Made by a program: the position numbers and the translations under genes. Shown piece by piece: positions 1-7,907 of a stretch of DNA of 27,177 nt; the stretch's first letter is position 1, and each line of letters starts with the position of its first letter. Origin of the DNA: a virus; IMG/VR virus record IMGVR_UViG_3300047550_001893, positions 1 to 27,177 of that record; one strand, 5' to 3'. Under the pieces are notes generated by a model, which was given only the letters and a program-made list of their open reading frames with translations, was not told the origin of the DNA and did not search any database.

Positions 1-105
1 ATCTCGTTCGCCGGCATCAGCGGCAGTGCGACCGTGTCGTCCTCCAGCGTGACCTACGCAGTCGGCGAGCTCGTCCAGCAGTCCGTGACGTTCAAGTACG
101 CCTGA
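1..105 (+). CDS. Tail-tube-like protein, C-terminal fragment (cut by left edge)
   Basis: An open frame runs from base 1 to a TGA at 103-105 and gives the last 34 residues of a protein that starts outside the window. Its end (VGEL..SVTFK) resembles the end of the next gene (VGEL..TVTFK), with a similar beta-rich, Ser/Thr/Val-rich composition, so the two look like tandem members of one family. The following gene has the features of a phage tail-tube protein, so this is probably a paralogous tail-tube or tail-terminator-like structural protein. With only 34 residues visible the call rests on similarity to the neighbour. Confidence 0.6.
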   Translation: MSFAGISGSATVSSSSVTYAVGELVQQSVTFKYA

Positions 106-121
106 CGGCCTGGAGGTCGTC

Positions 122-475
122 GTGGCAAACGTCTCGCAGGGCACCACCGTCACCTGGAACGGCGTGACGCTGGGCGAGGTTGTCAGCGTCAACGTGGATG
201 GCATCACCGCCGAGACGGTCGATGCCACTCCACGGACGCAGGCTGCACGCAGCAAGATCTTCAGCGTCGCCGATATCGACTATGGCACCATCTCGGCGAC
301 GGTGCGTGGCACGGCTGGGATGGCATCCACCAACGTCGGCTTGACTGGCACGTTAACGATAGTAGGTCCGAGCGTCTCGTGGTCTTTCACTGGGGCCATC
401 TTTGAGAAGCTCGGCTGGTCCGCCAGCGTTGGCGAACTGCAGACCTATACGGTGACATTCAAGGTGGGAGCGTAA
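122..475 (+). CDS. Putative tail tube (major tail) protein
   Basis: 117 residues from a GTG start preceded by TGGAGG. The sequence is beta-rich with no membrane segment or signal. The N-terminal pattern (a Gly-Val-Thr-Leu-Gly-Glu-Val turn, a DAT segment near residue 35, then a D-x-G strand near residue 52) resembles small tail-tube proteins of long-tailed phages. Position supports this: it lies directly upstream of the G/GT-type chaperone pair and tape measure, the usual place of the major tail protein. The preceding partial gene has a similar C-terminus, suggesting duplication. A tube-like minor tail protein is the main alternative. Confidence 0.6.
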   Translation: MANVSQGTTVTWNGVTLGEVVSVNVDGITAETVDATPRTQAARSKIFSVADIDYGTISATVRGTAGMASTNVGLTGTLTIVGPSVSWSFTGAIFEKLGWSASVGELQTYTVTFKVGA

Positions 476-477
476 GC

Positions 478-852
478 GTGGCACTTTCCAAGGAGCAGAT
501 TCTGGCCGCTGACGACATGGGACTGCTGAAACTGTCGGTTCCTGAGTGGGGCGGCGATGTGTACATCAGAGTCATGACCGTTGGCGAGCGGGACGCCTAC
601 GAGAACGAGTGGCAGCGGAAGCGTGACACCGGCGTAGACGATTTCAGAACCAAGTTCCTCGTGCGGTGCTTGGTGGACGAGAAGGGAAATCGTCTGTTCG
701 ACAATAACGACGTAATACGTCTGTCGCAGAAAAGTGCTCGAGTCATGAATCGGGTGTGGCTTGCTGCGATGGAGCACAACAACCTGTCCGATCAGTCAAT
801 CGAGGAACTGGCAAAAAACTCCGATCCAGGCCCAACGGTCGTGTCTTCATGA
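478..852 (+). CDS. Tail assembly chaperone, G-like (short frame)
   Basis: 124 residues from a GTG start two bases after the previous stop. It is a small soluble protein with the character of phage tail assembly chaperones: an N-terminal strand region (VYIRVMTVGERDAYE), then helices containing FLVRCLVDEKGNRLF. In long-tailed phages such proteins lie between the tail tube and tape-measure genes and coat the tape measure during assembly. A perfect slippery heptamer A_AAA_AAC in the zero frame at 813-819 would move some ribosomes into the -1 frame and give a longer G-T type fusion. Normal termination at 850-852 gives this short form. Function is inferred from position, size and the frameshift architecture. 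Confidence 0.8.
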   Translation: MALSKEQILAADDMGLLKLSVPEWGGDVYIRVMTVGERDAYENEWQRKRDTGVDDFRTKFLVRCLVDEKGNRLFDNNDVIRLSQKSARVMNRVWLAAMEHNNLSDQSIEELAKNSDPGPTVVSS

Positions 853-867
853 TCCGGCTGTGCCTGG
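813..867 (+). promoter_or_regulatory. Programmed -1 ribosomal frameshift site
   Basis: The heptamer A AAA AAC (813-819) is in the zero frame of the upstream chaperone gene (codons GCA AAA AAC). Six bases downstream begins a 6-bp stem, CCAGGC at 826-831 pairing with GCCTGG at 862-867, which could act as a stimulator. The overlapping downstream frame is exactly -1 relative to the first. This is the classic layout of lambda-type G/GT genes. A caveat is an ATGA overlap at 849-852 that would allow separate re-initiation. Confidence 0.85.
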
Positions 868-1127
868 CAACCGGATGGTCGCTTGAGTACGTGGAATCTC
901 TGCCGCTGACGACATACAGGGAACTGCTGGCGTTTGACCGATACGTGGAACCTATTGGCAGGGAGTGGGAGCAGACGGCGACGCTAGCTGCACTGACGAT
1001 TGCCCCGCACGTCAAAGGACGCACGCCGAAGCCGAGTGATTTCATACCCATCAAAAAGACGCCGATGACTGCCGAGGAAATTGCGGCGGAACTCAGCAAA
1101 CTGAAGCCACGCCATGGCCAAACTTGA
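819..1127 (+). CDS. Tail assembly chaperone T extension (GT fusion by -1 frameshift)
   Basis: This is the -1 frame part of the chaperone. A slip at 813-819 would yield about 216 residues in total: 114 from the upstream frame and 102 from this one. The extension contains CLATGWSLEYVESLPLTTYRELLAFDRY followed by EPIGREWEQTATLAAL, a layout typical of T-domains (small helical bundle, EP-[IFL]-G turn, then a DFIP segment). It overlaps the tape-measure start by 14 bases. An ATG at 849, overlapping the upstream stop as ATGA, could instead start a separate 92-residue protein; the slippery site makes the fusion more likely. Confidence 0.78.
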   Translation, partial: LRSRPNGRVFMIRLCLATGWSLEYVESLPLTTYRELLAFDRYVEPIGREWEQTATLAALTIAPHVKGRTPKPSDFIPIKKTPMTAEEIAAELSKLKPRHGQT

Positions 1128-3261
1128 TCTCGCATTTCAGCTGACCGCAAACGCCGATGGCGTGGCGTCTGGCGTTGCCAAGGCGGACCGCGAGCTATCA
1201 AAGGTCGGTGCCAGTGCAAAGGCGACGTCTGCGGAGTTCCGCCAGGCGGCCAAGATCACCGCCGAGGTGAGGACGCCGGCAGAGAAGTACGCCGACACCG
1301 TCGCCAAGCTGGACAAGATGCTTCAGAAGGGACTTCTGTCACAGGAGGTCTACGGACGGGCGGTGAAGAAGGCCGAAGCGGAGATGAAGGCCGCATCGAC
1401 CACCATGGATGGCATGGCCAAAAAGGCCAGCATTCTGGAGCGGGTACTCAACGGCACCAGCGGTGCCATTCGTGGCGTTGCGGACGCAACCAAATCGGTG
1501 GCCGACGCGGGCGTTAGCGTCATCAAGTTCGGCAAGGACGTGGCGTGGACGTACATACAGTGGAAGGCCCTCAACGCAATCAGGAACCCCGCCGGGCTCA
1601 AGGACTTTGCAGTCGGTGCGTTGAAGACGGCTGTAGCCACAAGGACGCTCATTTTCGCAGCTAAAGCTCTGGGTGTTGGGTTAGCACTCGGTGGCGGATC
1701 GGCTGGAACTGCTGCCGCTGCCGTACTGGGCCTTTCCAATCCGCTCGTCGGCGGGGCGTTATTGACGCTCAATCTCGGCCGTGCGTTCCTCAACGCCAAG
1801 GACCGGGCCTTTGAGATGGCCGCTGCCGTGACGGCTGGCACCGTAACGATTGAGTCGCTGAACGCCAGTCTCGGCAAGGTACAGGCACAGCAGATCGACA
1901 ACCTGGCCTTTGCCATGGAAGAAGCAGCTGCTGCAGGGCAGAGGTCAGACGCTGCGTTTGCCGGCTTGGCCGATGTCTTCGTCACGCCGTTCATTGGGGC
2001 GTTCGCTGCAATCCAATCGGGCCTGGCAGGGTTCACGGATGGCATCAGTGCCGTTGTGGAAGGCGTCACATCAATCCTCTCCCCAATCGCTCAGGCGTTC
2101 GCTCCGGTGGCCACGCTACTCGGCACCATTGTCGAGGGCGTGCTCAAGCTGATCGGAGTTCTTGGCGAGACGTTGGGCGTGGTGCTGAAGGTTGCCGGTG
2201 CCGTCGTCAATGTTTTTCTGTCGCCATTTATCGTCGGGCTGACGAACCTCGTGGAAACGATCCGCAGCGGCATGAATGCGGCGTTCAACTTCATTGGCGA
2301 AAAGATCGACTGGGTAAACCAGAAGATTCGTGATTTCTACGCATTCATGTCGAACGTGCCGATCATCGGCGGTGCCTTTGCTGGCGGCGAGCAGGCTGGA
2401 GGTGGGGGCGGAATGGCTGCGGCACCAGCCGCACTTGAGCAGGTTGCTGAGGCGGCAGCGACAGTGGATGAAGAAATGGAGGCCGTCAACAGGGCCATTG
2501 CTCAGCAGGAGCAGCACCTGTCTACGGCAGTGGACAAGGCCCAGGAGTATGGTCAGGCGGGCTTCGATGCGGCCGTGGAGTACCAGACGGAACTGCGTCG
2601 TCTGGAAGAGCAGCTACAGGCCGGCATCCTGAACGAAACGGCTTTTGCAAACGCCGCAGACAAGGCCCGAGAAAAGTTTGAAGGGCAAGTCGATGCGATC
2701 AAGGATCGCAACAAGGCCATCGCCGAGCAGGCCGAGGCTGATCGCAAGGCAGAACAGGATCAGCAGCGGGCCATTACGCGGCAGACCGATGCGTTCTTCG
2801 ACGCTACCGACAAAGCTAGCGAGTTTGGGCAGGCGGGCGTTGTTGCAGCACATGAGTACGAGGTTGGGCTCACTAAGCTGAATGAGCAACTCGAAGACGG
2901 CCGAATAAACGAGGAAACCTACGGACGAGAGGCCGAAAAGCTCAAGAAGCAATTTGACCAGCAAATTGCTGACCAGAAGAAGTTGTCCGAAATAGGCGTC
3001 AAGGCCGCAGACAAGCAGGCTGAAATCGACGCCATGCAGGCTGAACGCCAAGCCGCACTCTCTGGCACATCGAACGAGTCGCTCAAAGCAAACGACATCC
3101 GCTCGAGCGAGGGCATGGCTCAGTTCTTGGCACTGGCTACTGGGCGAGAAGATCCGGCCATCGCTGAATACCGCAAGCAGACGCAGAAGCTCGACGAGAT
3201 GAAGGCTGAGCTGCGGGCACTCAATCAGCAGGCCGTCGACATCCTGGGGGCCGCAGCATGA
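1114..3261 (+). CDS. Tape measure protein
   Basis: 715 residues, the longest gene here, directly after the chaperone pair. It has the usual organisation: a charged helical N-terminus, long hydrophobic Ala/Gly/Val/Leu stretches (about 165-225 and 310-376), a Gly-rich turn near 430, and a long coiled-coil C-terminal half. A helical-hairpin module with the pattern L-x2-L-x2-G-x-[IL]-x2-E-x-[FY] occurs three times, near residues 59-93, 474-523 and 566-615; the last two are clearly alike (DKA.E[YF]GQAG). Tape measures set tail length at roughly 0.15 nm per residue, so a tail near 105 nm would be expected. No lysozyme or peptidase domain is visible. Confidence 0.9.
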   Translation: MAKLDLAFQLTANADGVASGVAKADRELSKVGASAKATSAEFRQAAKITAEVRTPAEKYADTVAKLDKMLQKGLLSQEVYGRAVKKAEAEMKAASTTMDGMAKKASILERVLNGTSGAIRGVADATKSVADAGVSVIKFGKDVAWTYIQWKALNAIRNPAGLKDFAVGALKTAVATRTLIFAAKALGVGLALGGGSAGTAAAAVLGLSNPLVGGALLTLNLGRAFLNAKDRAFEMAAAVTAGTVTIESLNASLGKVQAQQIDNLAFAMEEAAAAGQRSDAAFAGLADVFVTPFIGAFAAIQSGLAGFTDGISAVVEGVTSILSPIAQAFAPVATLLGTIVEGVLKLIGVLGETLGVVLKVAGAVVNVFLSPFIVGLTNLVETIRSGMNAAFNFIGEKIDWVNQKIRDFYAFMSNVPIIGGAFAGGEQAGGGGGMAAAPAALEQVAEAAATVDEEMEAVNRAIAQQEQHLSTAVDKAQEYGQAGFDAAVEYQTELRRLEEQLQAGILNETAFANAADKAREKFEGQVDAIKDRNKAIAEQAEADRKAEQDQQRAITRQTDAFFDATDKASEFGQAGVVAAHEYEVGLTKLNEQLEDGRINEETYGREAEKLKKQFDQQIADQKKLSEIGVKAADKQAEIDAMQAERQAALSGTSNESLKANDIRSSEGMAQFLALATGREDPAIAEYRKQTQKLDEMKAELRALNQQAVDILGAAA

Positions 3262-4124
3262 GCGTCGTAAAGACGACAGAGCTTGCCACCGTCTCGGCGT
3301 CCAGAAAGTTCGGCGAGCCGCCGGTCTTCCAACGGAAGTTTCTTGTGGAGGTGGACAGCCCCACGACACCACAGACGCTGATCAGCAACGCCCCGGGTAT
3401 TACGTTCCTCCAAGGCCACCCGGAGGCCACGTACTGCCTGGCGATGAACGTCAGCGTGAGCAACTACAACGGCTCACGGTGGCACTATGAGGTGACATGG
3501 GACTACGAACTGCCGAAGCAGCAGAACGTCGATCCCAACCCGCTGGCCCGTGCCGACATCTGGAAGTGGACGACGGGCGGGCTGGCGGTGCCTGCCCTGT
3601 ACTACTACGACAATGAGACTCTGAAGCCGCTGACCAACTCGGCCGGCGATTTCTTTGAAGGGGCCATGACTGACATCTCGACGCTCCAGGCGTCGATCAG
3701 CGGCAATCGCCCTACATTCAACTACGGGCTCGCCACGGCGGTCACAAACGCAGTCAACAGCGACACGTACCTAGGGGCTCCAGCCGGCACGTGGAAGTGC
3801 AGCGGCATCTCAGCCCAGCCAGCCGTCGAAGTTGTGAACGAGGTCGAGATCCGCTACTGGCAGGTTGAGGTGACGCTCGAGTACCGCCCAGACAAGTGGA
3901 ACCTGCAGCTGCCTGATATTGGCTGGAACTACTTGGAAGACAGCAAAAAGAAGCGTGCTTATGTGATTGACTCGGAAACGGGTGACAAGGTTCCGAGCAG
4001 CAACCCGCAGCCGCTCAACAGCGACGGCACCCGCAAGGCGAGTGGTGCCCCAAACATTCTCGAGCGGCGAGTGCAGAAACAGGTCGCCTTTAACTCATAC
4101 TTCGGCCAGCCGACGCAAGCCTAG
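3258..4124 (+). CDS. Hypothetical tail-associated structural protein
   Basis: 288 residues, starting at an ATG that overlaps the tape-measure stop (ATGA). No motif or signal peptide was recognised. The protein is rich in aromatic residues and short strands (for example RYWQVEVTLEYRPDKWNLQLPDIGWNYLED near residues 200-230). The position straight after the tape measure is where distal tail or baseplate-hub proteins sit in long-tailed phages, so a tail-tip role is reasonable. It does not show an obvious Dit or Tal signature, so the exact role is open. Confidence 0.75.
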   Translation: MSVVKTTELATVSASRKFGEPPVFQRKFLVEVDSPTTPQTLISNAPGITFLQGHPEATYCLAMNVSVSNYNGSRWHYEVTWDYELPKQQNVDPNPLARADIWKWTTGGLAVPALYYYDNETLKPLTNSAGDFFEGAMTDISTLQASISGNRPTFNYGLATAVTNAVNSDTYLGAPAGTWKCSGISAQPAVEVVNEVEIRYWQVEVTLEYRPDKWNLQLPDIGWNYLEDSKKKRAYVIDSETGDKVPSSNPQPLNSDGTRKASGAPNILERRVQKQVAFNSYFGQPTQA

Positions 4125-4133
4125 GAGAGAGTC

Positions 4134-4511
4134 ATGCCCGACGTCGTCTACAGCATCACTGGCAACGTGGCCAAGGGGCCGCTGTCGCAGTCGTTCGCAG
4201 CCTCTGGCGTCACTACCGATATGTCGGTGTCGGGCGTTGCCACGCTGACTCTGACTCCTGGCACGGACGCCGCCGGCACGACTGCGATCAGCACGGCCAC
4301 ACTGACGAGCGTTGGCGTGTTCTTTGCCCGCAACCTATCGACGGTGGCGACTGCCGCCGTTTCGTTCGGCCAGTTGTCGGCTGGGACTCTCGTGCCGACT
4401 GTGTCGCTCAAGGGCGGCGAGGCGTCAGTCGGCCGGCTGGCTTCCGGCTCCTACGCCGCTCAGTCGAATCTGGCCGGCACGAAGCTGGTCATCACGATCC
4501 TCGAGGGCTGA
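4134..4511 (+). CDS. Hypothetical virion-type protein, Thr/Ala/Ser-rich
   Basis: 125 residues with a good ribosome site (AGGAGAG) before ATG 4134. Composition is dominated by Ser, Thr, Ala, Val and Gly in alternating beta-type runs, with almost no aromatic residues, as in immunoglobulin-like or beta-sandwich virion decoration proteins. It lies between tail-module genes in the same direction with spacers of 3-10 bases. A protein of comparable size and style occurs at 26493-26849. No family was recognised; a tail or surface protein is the best inference. Confidence 0.7.
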   Translation: MPDVVYSITGNVAKGPLSQSFAASGVTTDMSVSGVATLTLTPGTDAAGTTAISTATLTSVGVFFARNLSTVATAAVSFGQLSAGTLVPTVSLKGGEASVGRLASGSYAAQSNLAGTKLVITILEG

Positions 4512-4514
4512 TTC

Positions 4515-5006
4515 ATGGCCACGCAGGGAGCCAACAACGGCCCCGGGCAGGGCGCTGGCAATCAGTTCGTCAAGTTTACCAGGGCATCCGCCCAGCGGAT
4601 CGCCAGCGTCGTCCGCACGGTGGAGGGCGGCGACCGCCGGCAGGCCCCGATCACGTTCGACCACCCCATCATCCAGCCGGGATCTGCAATCCGCACTGGC
4701 ACATTCACGGGTGCCTGGGGCCGGCAGCAGACCGCCGTCGTCACGTTCGTCTACGGCAGCACGGCGACGGCGTCGGTTCACAACGATCTGATCAACCTGC
4801 CCAACTCTGGCACACGCTACTGCGTGGTGGGCCGGGAGGGCACGGCGTGGCGGCTCATAAATTGGCAGTGGGAAATCGCCAACGTGCCCACCGCTGCCGA
4901 GCTCACGACCACTGCCCTGGTGTTTAAGACGCTGCCTGTTGGTGCCGTCTCGACTGCGTCTACCATCACGTTCAACATCTCCGTGGCCTCGTGCTCCACG
5001 ACATGA
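4515..5006 (+). CDS. Hypothetical tail-module protein
   Basis: 163 residues, starting 3 bases after the upstream stop. The N-terminus is Gly/Asn/Gln-rich, followed by FVKFTRASAQRIASVVRTVEGGD (residues about 18-40), a segment I recall from uncharacterised phage proteins in several environmental genomes. The remainder is predicted mostly beta. There is no signal peptide or membrane segment. The location inside the tail module suggests a structural role, but the function is unknown. Confidence 0.72.
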   Translation: MATQGANNGPGQGAGNQFVKFTRASAQRIASVVRTVEGGDRRQAPITFDHPIIQPGSAIRTGTFTGAWGRQQTAVVTFVYGSTATASVHNDLINLPNSGTRYCVVGREGTAWRLINWQWEIANVPTAAELTTTALVFKTLPVGAVSTASTITFNISVASCSTT

Positions 5007-5014
5007 GGTAGGCC

Positions 5015-5296
5015 GTGCCGCTGTACCTCTATGGCCCGGTGCTGCAGGTGGTGGAGGGGCCGGCGTTGGCTGCCTCTGACGGGTGCTGCTGCATCAATCA
5101 GTCCACGGACTGCAACGTGATCTGCCCGACGAACCGGGCATACTTCGACTGCTTCGGCACCGGCTCTTGGGAGCTCAACGCCGACGAGTGCCAAGCGGGA
5201 TTTGTGCCGAGCTCGGCGTCGTGCCCAGAGTGCCCAAACGTCCCTGGTGACGTCACGCAGTGCTGTGCGTGCTGTGTTGAGAACGGAGCCCCCTGA
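5015..5296 (+). CDS. Small cysteine-rich protein
   Basis: 93 residues from a GTG preceded by GAGGTAGG. It contains 13 cysteines, about one residue in seven, in clusters such as GCCCINQ, SCPEC and QCCACC. There is no signal peptide. Such density suggests several disulphides or metal sites, and a compact knot-like fold exposed on the virion is one option. It lies between tail genes and ends one base before the next start, so it probably belongs to the tail operon. No family was recognised. Confidence 0.7.
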   Translation: MPLYLYGPVLQVVEGPALAASDGCCCINQSTDCNVICPTNRAYFDCFGTGSWELNADECQAGFVPSSASCPECPNVPGDVTQCCACCVENGAP

Positions 5297-5297
5297 C

Positions 5298-5741
5298 ATG
5301 CTGCTAGAGCGCTGGCACGTCATCAGGAGGGCCATTGAGCGTGGCTATGACGTGCATGGCATATGGCCCTGCTTCGTCCGGTGGGATCACGACGACGTGT
5401 GGGAGGTGGACACGGAGCACCAGGCGTACCCTCGGGCTCGAGGGCCTGAGCCGAAGCCGGTGGCCGTGAGCGGCGACGGCGTCGGAACTGAGCTCAAGTC
5501 ACTGCTAGCACTGCTGGGGTTTCGCACGACGCCTGGCTGCGGCTGCCTCGTGAAGGCACAGGCGATGAATGACCGTGGAATTGAGTGGTGCCGGGACAAC
5601 GTGGCGATGATTGTCGGATGGCTGGAGGACGAGGCCCGTACCCGGCGGGTGCCGTTCGTGCGGGCTGTCGCCACGCTGCTGGTGAAGCGAGCCATCCGCA
5701 ATGCGGAGCGGCGGTTGACTCGTCTGCCATCCTCCGGGTGA
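5298..5741 (+). CDS. Hypothetical phage protein with GCGC-type motif
   Basis: 147 residues when started at ATG 5298, which follows GGAG and leaves only one base after the upstream stop. The C-terminal half has the pattern GTELKSLLALLGF, PGCGCLVKAQAMNDRGIEWCRDN, then MIVGWLEDEA (residues about 63-115). This Gly-Cys-x-Cys...Met-Asp/Asn...Cys arrangement recurs in uncharacterised proteins of phage-like regions and may bind metal through its cysteines. Function is unknown. An in-frame upstream start at 5202 would overlap the Cys-rich gene by 95 bases and is less likely. Confidence 0.75.
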   Translation: MLLERWHVIRRAIERGYDVHGIWPCFVRWDHDDVWEVDTEHQAYPRARGPEPKPVAVSGDGVGTELKSLLALLGFRTTPGCGCLVKAQAMNDRGIEWCRDNVAMIVGWLEDEARTRRVPFVRAVATLLVKRAIRNAERRLTRLPSSG

Positions 5742-5751
5742 GGAGGACGCC

Positions 5752-6054
5752 GTGCCCGAGGATCACGTTTTCACGCTGAACGGCGACGAGCGGTGGCTGC
5801 TTCGGTTCACGGACCTGAAGGGCCAGGCATACGGCTACACGTTCAGCCAGAAAGCGAAGCGGCCCCGCATACTCATCCACAACGGGCTGCGTGGCCGGCA
5901 CAAGCTGACGATCATCGTGCACGAGTTGCTCCACGCCCTGTATCCAACGGCCAGCGAGGAGCACACCGAGCAAGCTGGGAAGGACATCTCAAAGGTTCTG
6001 CACGCCTTGGGCTGGAGGGAGGTGGCCGATGGCAAAGCGTCTGAGTCTGCGTGA
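5752..6054 (+). CDS. Small zincin-like protein (HExxH)
   Basis: 100 residues from GTG 5752 preceded by GAGGAGG. The core IIVHELLHALYPTASEEHTE (about residues 61-80) holds a textbook HExxH zinc site followed by E/H residues that could provide a third ligand. Around it are short beta strands (RPRILIHN) and a closing helix. Many minimal metallopeptidases and inactive relatives look like this. The size suggests only the catalytic core, acting in the cytoplasm or in virion maturation; no substrate can be assigned. It overlaps the next gene by 26 bases. Confidence 0.75.
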   Translation: MPEDHVFTLNGDERWLLRFTDLKGQAYGYTFSQKAKRPRILIHNGLRGRHKLTIIVHELLHALYPTASEEHTEQAGKDISKVLHALGWREVADGKASESA

Positions 6055-6283
6055 AGAGGTGTTATCCAAGGCCACCCGCATCAAGCGAACGCCAAGCTGG
6101 TGCGACAGGCTGCCGGATGATCTGAGGCAGGAGCTCCTGGCAATCCGTGACGAGTTTCAAGCTGGCCAGATGGGCGACATGGCCATGGGCGAGCTTGCAC
6201 GTGGAATCATTGCGTCGATGCAGGACCGTGGGCACTCAATGCCCAAGCCCAGGCAGGTGGTGCTATGGCTCGGCGGGCGCTGA
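6029..6283 (+). CDS. Hypothetical small HTH-like protein
   Basis: 84 residues, mostly helical, with a core PSWCDRLPDDLRQELLAIRDEFQAG and a C-terminal segment GIIASMQDRGHSMPKPRQVVLWL whose spacing resembles a helix-turn-helix ending in a recognition helix. Small basic proteins of this type in phages can be DNA-binding or packaging related. It overlaps the genes on both sides (26 and 19 bases), indicating translational coupling with the metallophosphoesterase downstream. No definite family was recognised. Confidence 0.72.
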   Translation: MAKRLSLREEVLSKATRIKRTPSWCDRLPDDLRQELLAIRDEFQAGQMGDMAMGELARGIIASMQDRGHSMPKPRQVVLWLGGR

Positions 6284-7446
6284 AAACCGAGGTCGTGGCC
6301 AAGGCTGCGGCCGAGAAAGGGCTCACCATTGAGGAGGTGACCAAGCGGGAGACGCCTGACGGCGTCGAGGCCCGTAGCGTCTCGGCACGCATCCGCACCG
6401 TGGAGGATCTGCTGCGGCACATCGAGGCGGACATGAGCCGGTTTGAGGTGGCGACGAGTGAGGCCACGAAATGGGAAGGGCTCACCGCTGACCGTGACAC
6501 TGGCGAGCCGGTGGTGACAGAACTGCACCGTGTGCACGTGAGGCTACGTCCCAAGGCCGGGCCGGGCATTGCCGAGTGCGTTGAGGCGATGATCGCTGCG
6601 GCCACCAAGGAACTGCGACGGCCAGCGATTAAGTCGCACGGCAAGCCGAAGCCAGGGCTGTGGCAGGTGCTGGTGGTTTCAGATACCCACTTCGGCAACT
6701 ACTCATGGAACGAGACGACCGGAGCGGACTGGGATCTCAGCATCGCCGAGCGTGTCGTGCGTGATGCTGCCGGCGAACTCCTGGCAGTGGGCAACACACA
6801 CAGACCGGCACGCCGCACCGTCGCCTTTCTTGGTGACCTTTTCCACTACGACCGGGCAGAGCGTGCTGAGACGTCGAGCGGCACCCTGCTCGAGCGGGAC
6901 GGGCGGCTGCAGAAGATGTTGCAGGTGGGCACCGAAACGCTGCTCGGCATCGTGGAGGCGTCAGCCGAGACGGTGCCCACTGATGTGCTGCTCGTGCACG
7001 GCAACCACGACGAGACGCTGTCGTGGGCTTTCCACCGGCTGCTGCTTGAGCGATTTCGCCACGACAAGCGAATCACAGTGGACGACCGCTACACGGGGCG
7101 GAAATACCTCTCGCACGGGAGGAACCTGTTGGGCTTCGCACACGGCCACAAGGCAAAGAAGCGATTGCCGCAGTTGATGGCGATTGAGGCGGCCCAGGAG
7201 TGGGCGGCGTGCCCGTACCGGGAGTACCACACCGGGCACTACCACTCGACGGCGGCTGAGTGGTCACGGCCAATCGAGACTATCGACGGCGTGCTCGTGC
7301 GGACCGCACCATCGCTGTGCGTCGCAGACGACTGGGCAGCGTCGATGGGTTTTCTGAACGCTAGACAGGCGATGGAGACTCACCTCTATGCGTTCGACGG
7401 CGGGCTCACCGCCACGCATGTCTCGGGACCAAAGAGAAGCGAATGA
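6265..7446 (+). CDS. Calcineurin-like metallophosphoesterase
   Basis: 393 residues. The metallophosphoesterase motifs are in order: D-x-H in VVSDTHFGN (D140, H142), GDLFHYD (D191), GNHDE (N247, H248), and GHYHS (H325, H327), with an additional AHGHK before the last. These bind two metal ions and cleave phosphoesters. An N-terminal segment of about 120 residues precedes the catalytic core and contains a helical, possibly DNA-contacting region. Related phage enzymes are often annotated as DNA repair exonuclease-like, but substrate is not evident here. It overlaps the next gene by 4 bases. Confidence 0.9.
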   Translation: MARRALKTEVVAKAAAEKGLTIEEVTKRETPDGVEARSVSARIRTVEDLLRHIEADMSRFEVATSEATKWEGLTADRDTGEPVVTELHRVHVRLRPKAGPGIAECVEAMIAAATKELRRPAIKSHGKPKPGLWQVLVVSDTHFGNYSWNETTGADWDLSIAERVVRDAAGELLAVGNTHRPARRTVAFLGDLFHYDRAERAETSSGTLLERDGRLQKMLQVGTETLLGIVEASAETVPTDVLLVHGNHDETLSWAFHRLLLERFRHDKRITVDDRYTGRKYLSHGRNLLGFAHGHKAKKRLPQLMAIEAAQEWAACPYREYHTGHYHSTAAEWSRPIETIDGVLVRTAPSLCVADDWAASMGFLNARQAMETHLYAFDGGLTATHVSGPKRSE

Positions 7447-7907
7447 CCACGACACTGACTGACGCCAACGACGCACTCCGCTCTGCCGTACGTAACCGTA
7501 TGGCCGGCACCGCCGCCGACGATCCCAAGCTGATTGGATACAAGATCGACCAGGGCGACCCCGAGCCGTCGTGCTGCGAGGGCGGCAGGATGTGCGGGGA
7601 TGGCATCCTGCATGAGCAGCCTACGGATTCGCTGCCGGCCGAGAAGTTGCTGCTAGACGCCCTGGCTGTCATCAGGGATCGCCGGCCCAAGTACGGCGGG
7701 CCATTGCAGCACTTCAAGCGAACTGTGGGCATGATCAATGCAGCGTTCGCTGAAGTCCTCAAGCGACCGCTGACAGAAGCAGATTGGGCCATCTTCATGA
7801 CGCTCGACAAGGTTGCCCGCTACTGCGGACCGAGCAAGACGGCGGATGGCCCCGTCGATCTCGCAGGCTACGCAGCGTGTCTTGCCGAAGTTGAGGCGGC
7901 GAGGTGA
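7443..7907 (+). CDS. DUF6378-like phage protein
   Basis: 154 residues. The C-terminal part matches the pattern of a widespread phage domain (DUF6378): LLLDALAVIRDRRPKYGGPLQHFKRTVGMINAAF, then EADWAIFMTLDKVARYCG and VDLAGYAACL. The all-alpha fold is reminiscent of MazG-like nucleotide pyrophosphohydrolases, but function is unproven. The N-terminal 60 residues include a CCEGGRMCG segment with three cysteines. Starts at an ATGA overlap with the phosphoesterase and ends in a GTGA overlap with the next gene. Confidence 0.82.
   Translation: MTTTLTDANDALRSAVRNRMAGTAADDPKLIGYKIDQGDPEPSCCEGGRMCGDGILHEQPTDSLPAEKLLLDALAVIRDRRPKYGGPLQHFKRTVGMINAAFAEVLKRPLTEADWAIFMTLDKVARYCGPSKTADGPVDLAGYAACLAEVEAAR

Noticed and set aside
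4425-4791. Long overlapping frames on both strands in the tail module
   Set aside because: Arg/Ser/Pro/Gly-rich low-complexity shadows of GC-rich genes with no family pattern or ribosome site.
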